NCBI GenBank assembly: GCA_030539985.1
Contig: JAUNXD010000110.1
Coordinates: 1-6,046, forward strand
Reading direction: 5' to 3'
DNA length: 6,046 bases
Source: Methanobrevibacter sp.
GTDB taxonomy: Archaea; Methanobacteriota; Methanobacteria; Methanobacteriales; Methanobacteriaceae
Shown: piece after piece, positions 1 to 5,829 of the stretch
Layout: each line of letters begins with the position of its first letter
How positions within the stretch are numbered: position 1 is the first letter of the stretch
The notes under the pieces: model-generated
What the model was told of the DNA's origin: nothing
The model's input: the letters and a program-made list of their open reading frames with translations, nothing else
The model's database searches: none
Made by a program: the position numbers and the translations under genes

Positions 1-218
1 TTGACATGTTTGCAACATTGAACAGGGGAACTGCAAAAGAGACTGAAGTTAACTTTAAGGTAATAAACGGTATTGGTTCATTCAAGTTCAACTCAACAAA
101 TTATGAGTTGGAAAACAATAAGATTGAAATATCTGTCGGATCATTGATTGATTCTACATACAGAACATTTAAGATAACTTCAAGCTATGAAGTTCCTGAA
201 AGTGAAATTCCAGCTTAG
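1..218 (+). CDS. C-terminal end of an unrecognised protein (5' truncated by window edge)
   Basis: An open frame runs from the window edge (codon GAC at 3-5) to a TAG stop at 216-218, giving about 71 residues. I do not recognise the family. The visible part has alternating polar and hydrophobic residues (for example NFKVINGIGSFKFNS and NKIEISV), which suggests a beta-rich fold such as the end of a surface or binding domain. It has no cysteines and no obvious membrane segment. An ATG at 6 could start a 70-residue protein, but only five bases precede it, so no ribosome-binding site can be judged. A truncated longer gene is the more likely reading. The stop is followed immediately by a hairpin terminator, which supports this being a real gene end. 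Confidence 0.6.
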   Translation, partial: DMFATLNRGTAKETEVNFKVINGIGSFKFNSTNYELENNKIEISVGSLIDSTYRTFKITSSYEVPESEIPA

Positions 219-259
219 ATAAATATGTTTTAAACATATTTATTCTTTTTTTATTTTTA
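219..259 (+). terminator. Hairpin plus T-tract terminator after the first gene
   Basis: The arms at 219-230 and 232-243 are perfect 12-bp inverted repeats around a single T at 231, so the real loop takes up a few of the central A/T pairs. A T-rich run follows (TCTTTTTTTATTTTT, 244-258). It starts directly after the TAG stop at 216-218. The stem is almost all A/T, as is common in AT-rich methanogens, where the T-tract does most of the terminating work. Confidence 0.75.
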
Positions 260-286
260 CATGTAGATTGCACTAAAATCAAAAGC

Positions 287-300
287 TATTTTTAAAAATA
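287..300. repeat. 14-bp perfect A/T palindrome in the convergent intergenic region
   Basis: TATTTTTAAAAATA reads the same on both strands. It lies between the terminator of the first gene and the end of the minus-strand DUF3795 gene, about 80 bp past that gene's stop. It could act as a weak terminator for minus-strand transcription, but in DNA this AT-rich it may be chance. Apart from it, 260-381 shows only AT-rich sequence with a short GC-richer patch near 341-352 and no supportable gene. Confidence 0.3.
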
Positions 301-381
301 AGTTTATCTAAATAAATAAAATCATTAATTAAATCAATAGTGGCGAAGACAACTATCAAAATAATTAATCATAAATTTAAT

Positions 382-783
382 TTAATCAATTTCAAATCCG
401 CACTCCGAACACTTTCCAGTCTGGAATTTAACAACTCCACCACACTCAGGACACAGCCACCTTTCACGGTCCTCACTCATCATGCGACCAATGCCCATGG
501 TCTTGATTCGTTTGGCACTGTCCAGGGTATTCAAATCATGCCTTTTAACATACTTTTTAGAGTGCTTTTTCATCAACGGGCATGGAAACTCACTGCAACG
601 CCCACAGTAACTGAAATTCTTTTTGTCAAAACATGTCTTAATCTTGCATTTCAAACTGGCCTTGCTTTTACCGTCATCGCTAATCAGACATCCCGCACAT
701 GGATTTTGAAACTTCTCACAGCTGATACAGTTAATCCCACAAGGTGCCAGTAATTTTGAATCTAAGGTTTCAGGCATTTTCAT
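382..783 (-). CDS. DUF3795-type cysteine-rich protein with C-terminal zinc ribbon
   Basis: This is a 133-residue cytoplasmic protein with no signal peptide or membrane segment. It carries the DUF3795 signature near the N terminus: LAPCGINCISC (C15, C19, C22), then NPCAGC (C29, C32), C46, C51 and YCGRCSEFPC (C60, C63, C68). A C-terminal zinc ribbon follows, with C111/C114 (CPECGG) and C125/C128 (CSECG). Fourteen cysteines in 133 residues strongly suggest bound zinc or iron-sulphur clusters. The family is common in anaerobic bacteria and archaea and has no settled function. The start is the ATG complementary to 781-783; a second ATG two codons later (775-777) is almost as plausible, and neither has a clear ribosome-binding site. 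The gene stands alone, divergent from the glycosyltransferase. The open frame on the opposite strand here is a shadow, because the cysteine motifs fit only this strand. Confidence 0.9.
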   Translation of the reverse strand: MKMPETLDSKLLAPCGINCISCEKFQNPCAGCLISDDGKSKASLKCKIKTCFDKKNFSYCGRCSEFPCPLMKKHSKKYVKRHDLNTLDSAKRIKTMGIGRMMSEDRERWLCPECGGVVKFQTGKCSECGFEID

Positions 784-823
784 AAAGAAAGTTATATATT
801 TAATTTCTAATAAATATTACTCC
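784..823. promoter_or_regulatory. 40-bp divergent promoter region, leaderless toward the glycosyltransferase
   Basis: On the plus strand a TATA element TTATATATT (792-800) follows a purine-rich, BRE-like AAAGAAAG (784-791). Its centre is about 27-28 bp before the ATG at 824, the normal archaeal spacing from TATA box to transcription start, so the mRNA probably begins at or next to the start codon. No Shine-Dalgarno sequence precedes 824, which fits a leaderless message. On the minus strand AATATTTATT (about 818-809) could be the TATA element for the DUF3795 gene, again giving a leader of only a few bases. The two promoters would overlap physically. This is inferred from sequence spacing only. 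Confidence 0.5.
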
Positions 824-2014
824 ATGAAGATTTTAGTTGTTCAGGAATCTGACTGGCTTGAGAGAAATCCTCACCAGCAGCATCACCTGATGGAGAGAAT
901 GGCGGAGCGAGGCCATCAGATAAAGGTTATCGATTATCCCATCGACTGGCCAAGCGATGACGATACCGGATTAATATATCATAAGGAAGTGTATGAAAAC
1001 GTTTCAAAAATCAAGGAAAATACTCATATCGAAGTGATCAGACCGGGTTTTATCAAAATCAAGGGCCTAAATTATGCAACATTGTTTTTCACCCATAAGC
1101 ATGAAATCGAACATCAAATCGAGGAATTCAAACCTGATGTCATACTGGCTTTGGGCATCTTAAACTCATATAACGCTTCAAGACTCGCCAGAAAACACAA
1201 CATTCCCTTCGTATACTATTTCATCGATGTCATTTACGCACTGATTCCTGAAAAGGCATTTCAAAAGCTTGGACAACTCTTTACCGAAAAAACCATTCAG
1301 AATGCCGATTTGGTAATCACCATCAATAAGAAACTCTCCGAATTCGCATACACTGTGGGTGCCGAGGAAAACTCAACAATACTGATTGATGCCGGAATTG
1401 ACCTTGCAAGCTATGATCCTGATTTGGACGATTCCAAAATACGTGAGGAATATGGCATCAAAGAGGATGATATTGTACTGTTCTTTATGGGCTGGATTTA
1501 TGAGTTTGCCGGAATGAAGGAACTTGCACGTGCACTGGGCCAGAACAAGGACAAATACCCTAATTATAAGATTCTTGTCGTCGGTGATGGTGATGCCTAT
1601 GATGAGATGTGTGAAATCCGTGACGAGTATGATATGGCTGACCAGCTGATACTGACCGGTAAACAGCCTTTTGAAAAGATACCGGAGTTTCTTGCATCCG
1701 CCGATTTCTGTCTCTTGCCGGCACACATTGACGAGCCGATAATGCAGGATATTGTACCGATTAAAATATATGAGTATCTTGCAATGAGAAAAGTGGTTAT
1801 TGCAACTGAACTTCCGGGATTGTCTAATGAATTCGGATACGGTCATGGTATTGAATATATTCAGGAGGCCTCAGAGGTTTTGGAGGTTGCTAAAAAGATA
1901 CTGGATGAAAACAGGTATGATGAGATTGCAGGCAATGCCCGTGATTATGTCGAGTCCAATGACTGGGAAGTAATTACTGATAAATTCGAAGAAGCTATGA
2001 AAAAATTGTTGTAA
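824..2014 (+). CDS. Glycosyltransferase, family-4-type GT-B fold
   Basis: This 396-residue protein probably transfers a sugar from a nucleotide-sugar donor to a surface glycan, glycolipid or glycoprotein; donor and acceptor cannot be read. The N-terminal Rossmann-like half starts MKILVVQES, with H19-H21 in the acceptor-side loop region and ADLVITINK at 161-169, the usual linker into the second domain. The C-terminal half has FFMGW at 220-224, the donor-domain KILVVGDGD at 249-257, LILTGKQPFEKIPEFLASADFCLLP at about 275-299, and the retaining-enzyme EX7E-type motif with D309 replacing the first Glu and E317 as the second, followed by YLAMRKVVIAT. Length is normal for the family. There is no transmembrane segment, so it should be cytosolic or peripherally attached to the membrane. 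It starts at a leaderless-type promoter and ends in its own terminator, so it is monocistronic. It has no polysaccharide-cluster neighbours here that would give it a pathway. Confidence 0.88.
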   Translation: MKILVVQESDWLERNPHQQHHLMERMAERGHQIKVIDYPIDWPSDDDTGLIYHKEVYENVSKIKENTHIEVIRPGFIKIKGLNYATLFFTHKHEIEHQIEEFKPDVILALGILNSYNASRLARKHNIPFVYYFIDVIYALIPEKAFQKLGQLFTEKTIQNADLVITINKKLSEFAYTVGAEENSTILIDAGIDLASYDPDLDDSKIREEYGIKEDDIVLFFMGWIYEFAGMKELARALGQNKDKYPNYKILVVGDGDAYDEMCEIRDEYDMADQLILTGKQPFEKIPEFLASADFCLLPAHIDEPIMQDIVPIKIYEYLAMRKVVIATELPGLSNEFGYGHGIEYIQEASEVLEVAKKILDENRYDEIAGNARDYVESNDWEVITDKFEEAMKKLL

Positions 2015-2049
2015 ATATAGTTACAACGATAAAATTTTTTATTTTTATC
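2005..2049 (+). terminator. Terminator hairpin overlapping the glycosyltransferase stop codon
   Basis: The core arms GTTGTAA (2008-2014) and TTACAAC (2021-2027) surround a 6-base loop. The stem extends by a G-U and two A-T pairs to 2005/2030. A T-rich run follows (TTTTTTATTTTTAT, about 2035-2048). The TAA stop at 2012-2014 forms the top of the left arm, so the last codons double as terminator sequence. Confidence 0.75.
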
Positions 2050-2173
2050 AAACAACCTTTTAAATATTTTTTTATTACATTTAATTAATTTTCTAAGTAA
2101 TAATTTATATTTTTGTAATGTTTATTTTATTTTATAATTAAACTATTAATTTTTAGAAAACTTATTAAATAAC

Positions 2174-2217
2174 TTCATGAATATATATTCTTATCGAAAA
2201 TATATTTTGGGGTTTAT
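2174..2217 (+). promoter_or_regulatory. Putative promoter, operator-like palindrome and ribosome-binding site of the importer operon
   Basis: The 205-bp gap before the operon is very AT-rich. Nearest the gene, TTCATGAA (2174-2181) and GAATATATATTC (2179-2190) are two overlapping perfect palindromes. The second contains an ATATATAT that could be the TATA box, placing transcription start near 2210 with a leader of roughly 10-15 bases. GGGGTTTAT (2209-2217) is a weak Shine-Dalgarno match before the ATG at 2220. A second BRE/TATA-like string, CGAAAATATATTTT (2195-2208), is too close to the ATG to serve alone. Another TATA candidate, TTTATAT (about 2104-2110), would give a longer leader. A palindrome on the TATA box is where an archaeal metal-dependent repressor would sit, but no known operator consensus is recognisable. 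Confidence 0.35.
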
Positions 2218-2219
2218 AA

Positions 2220-3326
2220 ATGGAAAAGAAAATCAAAGTAATAATCTTATTATTTGTTGTTTTAGCCGTTGCAGGACTGGCTACTCACATGTTTTTAACA
2301 CCATCAACCGTTGAAACTTCAGGTTCTAAAAATGTGACTGATATGATTGGCAGAGATGTTGAAATCCCCGCATCAGTCAGCAATGTGGTAGCGACAAGCC
2401 CTCCAATGACTACTGTACTGTACATGATTGCACCGGATAAACTGAAAGCGGTCAACTTCCAGTGGACTGATGACGAGATGAAATATGTTCCGTCCCAATA
2501 CCAGAATCTGCCGGTAGTCGGCGGATGGTACGGTACACAGGACGGAAGCTATGAGGAATTCATCGCATCAGAACCCGATGTTGTTATAGAATCAATCGAT
2601 GAAGGCGGTGACGGTGATGCCTCAACAGTACAGGAACGTCAGGAAAAGTTCGGTACAATACCAGTAATCGCCGTTAAGGACACAACAAACGTTGAAAAAA
2701 TCGGTGAATCAATAACATTCATGGGTGAAGTTGTAGGTGCCCAGGACAAGGCAAAAGAGCTCAATGACTTCAATGACAAATATCTGGACATTGTCCATGA
2801 AAAATCATCTAAACTGTCCGATTCCGATAAAGTTAAAGTATACTATGCGCAGGGTGACGATGGACTTCAGACAAGCCCGTCACACTCAACACACGGTCAG
2901 CTGATTGACCTGATTGGTGGTGTTAACGTTGCAGATTCAGTTGCACAGGGAAACACTACAAGCGGTGTTCAGGTATCAATGGAGCAGGTCATGAGCTGGA
3001 ATCCGGATAAAATCATAACAAATGATCCTGAATTCTATGCTAAAGTATACTCTGATTCCAATTGGGGAAAACTTGATGCTGTTAAAAACAAGGAGGTTTA
3101 TCTCTCACCGCAATCACCGTTCAAATGGTTCGACAGGCCTGTAGGGGCAAACATGATTATTGGGGTTCCATGGACAGCAAAAGTGCTCTATCCGGATGAC
3201 TATAAAGACATTAACATGGTGGATGCAACCAAGGAATTCTATTCAAACTTCTATCATTTCGATTTAAGTGATGATGATGCAAAACAGATATTGCTCGATT
3301 CAGGATTGAAGGAATCAAATCTATAG
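2220..3326 (+). CDS. ABC importer substrate-binding protein, class III (FepB/BtuF/MolA type, COG0614-like)
   Basis: This 368-residue protein is the extracellular receptor of the importer encoded downstream. Residues 1-4 are MEKK, followed by a hydrophobic stretch at about 5-22, so it is either anchored by an N-terminal membrane helix or carries a signal peptide. There is no lipobox, and no cysteine anywhere in the protein. The mature part opens with VTDMIGRDVEIPASVSNVVATSP (39-61), the standard family opening, then EEFIASEPDVVIE (112-124) in the first lobe. A long helical linker follows (about 156-197), and the second lobe contains SPSHSTHGQLIDLIGGVNVADS (219-240), MSWNPDKIITND (258-269) and WFDRPVGANMIIGVPWTAKVLYPDDY (303-328). 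Such proteins bind iron-siderophores, haem, cobamides or molybdate/tungstate. H222, H225, W303, D305 and R306 are candidate ligand contacts, but the substrate is undetermined. It is the first gene of a four-gene operon, and transcription control presumably lies in the AT-rich region upstream. Confidence 0.92.
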   Translation: MEKKIKVIILLFVVLAVAGLATHMFLTPSTVETSGSKNVTDMIGRDVEIPASVSNVVATSPPMTTVLYMIAPDKLKAVNFQWTDDEMKYVPSQYQNLPVVGGWYGTQDGSYEEFIASEPDVVIESIDEGGDGDASTVQERQEKFGTIPVIAVKDTTNVEKIGESITFMGEVVGAQDKAKELNDFNDKYLDIVHEKSSKLSDSDKVKVYYAQGDDGLQTSPSHSTHGQLIDLIGGVNVADSVAQGNTTSGVQVSMEQVMSWNPDKIITNDPEFYAKVYSDSNWGKLDAVKNKEVYLSPQSPFKWFDRPVGANMIIGVPWTAKVLYPDDYKDINMVDATKEFYSNFYHFDLSDDDAKQILLDSGLKESNL

Positions 3327-3330
3327 TGAT
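3326..3330 (+). promoter_or_regulatory. Ribosome-binding site of the permease gene
   Basis: GTGAT, complementary to the 3' end of archaeal 16S rRNA, overlaps the last base of the upstream TAG stop and sits four bases before the ATG at 3335. It fixes that start and indicates coupled translation within the operon. Confidence 0.6.
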
Positions 3331-3334
3331 TTAA

Positions 3335-4348
3335 ATGGATAAAGAGTCAAAAGAGATTATAAGTATTATACTTTTAATCTTTTTTCCAATAATTTTATTT
3401 TTCGCATCATTCATGATCGGCAGATATCCGATAAGTCCTATTGATGTAATCAACACTATCCTGTGCCCAATATTCCCGCAACTGGAAGTGAATTCAACCG
3501 TAACAACAATCGTATTTGAAATAAGGCTTCCAAGAATCATAGGAGCCATTGTTGTCGGTGCATGCCTTGCAGTTTCCGGAGCAGCATTCCAGTCAATATT
3601 CAAAAACCCTCTTGTATCTTCTGATCTTCTGGGTGTGTCAAATGGTGCAGGCTTTGGAGCGGCACTTGGAATACTTTTAAGCGGTGCAAACATTATAACA
3701 CAGATATTCGCATTTATCTTCGGTTTGATATCCGTGGCGGCCACTTACCTGATATCAAAATCATATAAGGCCGGAGGGATACTTGTTCTGGTATTGTCCG
3801 GTGTTGCAATATCAGCATTTTTCAATTCACTGATATCAGCAATCAAATTCATAGCAGACCCTGATGACAAGCTTCCTGAAATCGTCTACTGGCTTATGGG
3901 ATCATTGGCATCAATCAATACTGATAAACTCTTCATGATTGCAATACCTGTAATAATAGGTCTTATAATTCTGTTGGCTTTAAGATGGCATATGAATCTG
4001 CTTGCAATGGGTGATGAAGAGGCACAGTCCCTTGGATTAAACCCGTCAAGGGTAAGGCTATTGATAATTGCCGGATGCACATTATTGACTTCAGCGGCAG
4101 TTTCAATAAGTGGTATTGTCGGATGGATAGGACTTATCATACCTCACATGTCACGTATGATTGTAGGGCCTGACAACAGGGTGCTTTTGCCGGCATCACT
4201 GAGTTTGGGGGCAAGTTTTCTGCTTTTAATAGATAATATTTCAAGGGCAGTTATAGCTATTGAAATACCTATTGGGATACTTACAGCAATCATTGGTGTT
4301 CCAATATTCTTATACTTACTTAAAAGGGGTTATTCAGAATGGTCGTAG
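3335..4348 (+). CDS. ABC importer permease, FecCD/BtuC family
   Basis: This 337-residue integral membrane protein has the usual length for the family and forms the homodimeric channel of a type II importer. Hydrophobic segments are visible at about 9-28, 58-83, 104-117, 121-141, 147-170, 196-216, 241-262, 283-300 and 310-329, consistent with the roughly ten helices of BtuC. Family signatures are RLPRIIGAIVVGACLAVSGA (64-83) leading into FQSIFKNPLVSSDLLGVSNGAG (85-106), the cytoplasmic coupling region GDEEAQSLGLNPSRVR (226-241) and GWIGLIIPHMSR (263-274), and the closing IPIGILTAIIGVPIFLYLLKR (311-331). Eight bases separate it from the receptor gene, and its last 10 bases overlap the ATPase gene, so the three are translated from one mRNA. 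The minus-strand open frames across it are shadows. Confidence 0.94.
   Translation: MDKESKEIISIILLIFFPIILFFASFMIGRYPISPIDVINTILCPIFPQLEVNSTVTTIVFEIRLPRIIGAIVVGACLAVSGAAFQSIFKNPLVSSDLLGVSNGAGFGAALGILLSGANIITQIFAFIFGLISVAATYLISKSYKAGGILVLVLSGVAISAFFNSLISAIKFIADPDDKLPEIVYWLMGSLASINTDKLFMIAIPVIIGLIILLALRWHMNLLAMGDEEAQSLGLNPSRVRLLIIAGCTLLTSAAVSISGIVGWIGLIIPHMSRMIVGPDNRVLLPASLSLGASFLLLIDNISRAVIAIEIPIGILTAIIGVPIFLYLLKRGYSEWS
4326..4333 (+). promoter_or_regulatory. Ribosome-binding site of the ATPase gene, inside the permease coding region
   Basis: GGGGTTAT lies five bases before the ATG at 4339, within the final codons of the permease. It resembles GGGGTTTAT before the first gene of the operon rather than the GGTGAT-type sites of the second and fourth genes. 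Its position supports 4339 as the start. Confidence 0.45.
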
Positions 4349-5142
4349 ATAATAAACTGTTTGAAGCAAAAAACATCTCCTTTGACTATGACGGTGAAGA
4401 GATATTTTCCCAAATCAGCTTTTCCATTGATAAGGGTGATGTATTATGTATTCTGGGGCCGAACGGTACGGGAAAAACCACTTTGATAAAATGTTTGAAC
4501 GGTCTGCATGACATCAGCTCCGGTGAGATTCTAATCAACGGCAAAAACATTAAGAAACTATCATTTAAACAGATTTCCAAACATATAGGTTACATTCCCC
4601 AAGCACATGTTCCGTCATTCCCCTTCAAGGTATTTGATGTGGTATTGATGGGAAGGGCACCATACCTGAACCTGACAGACTCTCCAAAAGAAGAAGATAA
4701 AAAAATAGCACTCGAAGCCCTTAAAACATTGGGAATAGATGATTTAAAGGATAAGGAATACACCAATTTAAGCGGTGGAGAAAGGCAACTTGTATTTCTT
4801 GCAAGGGTGCTGTGCCAAAAACCTGACATACTGATATTGGATGAGCCGACATCACACCTGGACTTTGGAAACCAGATTAAGCTATTGGAGATTATTGACA
4901 ATCTTGCAAAATCAGGATTGTCCATTATAATGTCATCTCACTTTCCGGATCATGCATTCTTAAGCTCAACGAAAGTTGCCATCATGAAAGACGGAGGATT
5001 CATTGATTTCGGAACACCTGATGATGTGGTTAGTGAGGAGAACTTAAGAAAAGCATATTCGATTGATGTTAAACTTATTGAATTGGACAATAAAAGAAAG
5101 GTATGTGTACCTTTAAAGACAAACTTAAAAATAGATTTATAA
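4339..5142 (+). CDS. ABC importer ATP-binding protein (FepC/BtuD type)
   Basis: This 267-residue cytoplasmic ATPase powers the importer. All nucleotide-binding motifs are intact: Walker A GPNGTGKTT (40-48), Q-loop Q88 in GYIPQAH, signature LSGGERQ (144-150), Walker B DILILDEP (163-170) with catalytic E169, D-loop SHLD (172-175) and switch histidine H201 in SSHFPDH. VFDVVLMGRAPYL (98-110) after the Q-loop is typical of the iron-chelate/cobamide subgroup and contacts the permease coupling helix. TSHLDFGNQ and a short C-terminal extension (about 240-267) match the FepC/BtuD/MolC length. The ATG overlaps the end of the permease gene by 10 bases, the signature of translational coupling. Substrate choice lies with the receptor and permease, not this subunit. 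Confidence 0.95.
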   Translation: MVVDNKLFEAKNISFDYDGEEIFSQISFSIDKGDVLCILGPNGTGKTTLIKCLNGLHDISSGEILINGKNIKKLSFKQISKHIGYIPQAHVPSFPFKVFDVVLMGRAPYLNLTDSPKEEDKKIALEALKTLGIDDLKDKEYTNLSGGERQLVFLARVLCQKPDILILDEPTSHLDFGNQIKLLEIIDNLAKSGLSIIMSSHFPDHAFLSSTKVAIMKDGGFIDFGTPDDVVSEENLRKAYSIDVKLIELDNKRKVCVPLKTNLKIDL

Positions 5143-5148
5143 GGTGAT
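5143..5148 (+). promoter_or_regulatory. Strong ribosome-binding site of the FmdE-family gene
   Basis: GGTGAT follows immediately after the ATPase TAA stop (5140-5142) and is three bases before the ATG at 5152. It is the best Shine-Dalgarno match in the window. It fixes the start and shows the gene is part of the same transcript as the transporter. Confidence 0.7.
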
Positions 5149-5151
5149 TAA

Positions 5152-5721
5152 ATGAATGAAAAGGATTATGATGAGCAACTGGCAAAAGCAGCAGAATTCC
5201 ACGGCCATATCTGTGGAGGAATTGCAATAGGTACAAAACTGGCAATGTATGGATTGGAACTGCTTGGAATGCCGTTAAACCAAAGGCATAAGAATTTAAT
5301 CGTGTTTTTAGAAATTGACAGATGCATGTCTGATGCTGTTCAGTCAGTAACCGGATGTTCAATGGGTAAAAGAACACTTAAGCAGATGTATTATGGCAAG
5401 TTCGCAGCAACCTTCATGAATCAGGATACCGGTGAGGCCTTAAGGATTACTGATGCCGATGCAAACAAGAAATTCAAGGATGAGGAAACCAAAGAGGAGA
5501 TGATTGCACGTTTCAGAAGAACTCCTCCCGAAGAACTCTTCAAGGTCGATAAGGTGAAAATCGAACTGGGTCCGGGTGACATGCCGGGCAAACCTTACAC
5601 CACTGCATTCTGTTCAGTTTGCGGCGAAAAGGTGTCTGACGGCAGGCACAAACTGATTGGCGGAAAACCGGTCTGCAAATCCTGCGCTGAAGGTTCGTAT
5701 TACGAGATAATTGAAGAATAA
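5152..5721 (+). CDS. FmdE-family metal-binding protein with C-terminal zinc finger, co-operonic with the ABC importer
   Basis: This 189-residue soluble protein has two parts. Residues 1 to about 125 are an FmdE domain, shown by AAEFHGHICGGIAIGTKLAMYGLELLG (13-39), with H17, H19 and C21 as the expected metal site, and by FLEIDRCMSDAVQSVTGCSMGKRTLK (52-77), with C58 and C69 as further candidate ligands. After a lysine/glutamate-rich linker comes a zinc finger with C154/C157 and C175/C178. The name comes from fmdE, encoded with the molybdenum formylmethanofuran dehydrogenase genes of Methanosarcina barkeri; it is not a catalytic subunit and its biochemical role is unsettled. No fwd/fmd catalytic gene is near here. 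Instead it is the last gene of the importer operon, nine bases behind the ATPase. A role in handling the imported metal (molybdenum/tungsten, iron or a cobamide) is inferred from that position and is not shown by the sequence. Confidence 0.9.
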   Translation: MNEKDYDEQLAKAAEFHGHICGGIAIGTKLAMYGLELLGMPLNQRHKNLIVFLEIDRCMSDAVQSVTGCSMGKRTLKQMYYGKFAATFMNQDTGEALRITDADANKKFKDEETKEEMIARFRRTPPEELFKVDKVKIELGPGDMPGKPYTTAFCSVCGEKVSDGRHKLIGGKPVCKSCAEGSYYEIIEE

Positions 5722-5767
5722 TATTGTAAAAATTTTTACCAATATTTTTTCTTATTTCTATTTTTTA
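5720..5767 (+). terminator. Operon terminator: long hairpin plus T-tract
   Basis: A 12-bp A/T palindrome (TAAAAATTTTTA, 5727-5738) is extended by a G-C pair (5726/5739) and, after one bulged C at 5740, by AATATT (5720-5725) pairing with AATATT (5741-5746). T-rich DNA follows immediately (TTTTCTTATTTCTATTTTTT, 5747-5766). The left arm begins inside the TAA stop codon. It marks the end of the importer operon. Confidence 0.78.
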
Positions 5768-5829
5768 GTCAAAATTTTTTATCTAATTTTTATATAACTT
5801 ATTTTAATAATTAATTTAAATAAATTAGG

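Noticed and set aside
219..381. Small RNA gene or CRISPR-like repeats between the first gene and the DUF3795 gene
   Set aside because: Only a terminator hairpin and one A/T palindrome are present. There are no regularly spaced repeats and no structured GC-rich RNA, which would stand out in an AT-rich archaeon.
340..753. 137-codon plus-strand open frame opposite the DUF3795 gene
   Set aside because: The minus strand here carries a clear DUF3795 cysteine pattern and a zinc ribbon. The plus-strand translation has no recognisable motif and is an antisense shadow.
1373..1846. 157-codon minus-strand open frame
   Set aside because: It is antisense to the donor-binding half of the glycosyltransferase, whose motifs are intact on the plus strand, and it shows no family features.
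2015..2219. Possible riboswitch (for example a cobalamin or molybdenum cofactor element) before the importer operon
   Set aside because: The region is almost entirely A/T, with no GC-containing conserved core or multi-stem layout. Only short palindromes and an 8-bp inverted pair (TTTTCTAA 2089-2096, TTAGAAAA 2153-2160) are visible.
3331..3744. 137-codon minus-strand open frame over the permease start
   Set aside because: It mirrors the conserved FecCD sequence, shows no motif of its own and has no promoter or ribosome-binding site.
4590..4925. Minus-strand open frames within the ATPase and at the FmdE gene (also 4386-4580, 3886-4140 and 5075-5377)
   Set aside because: All lie opposite genes with complete conserved motifs and look like composition-driven shadows.
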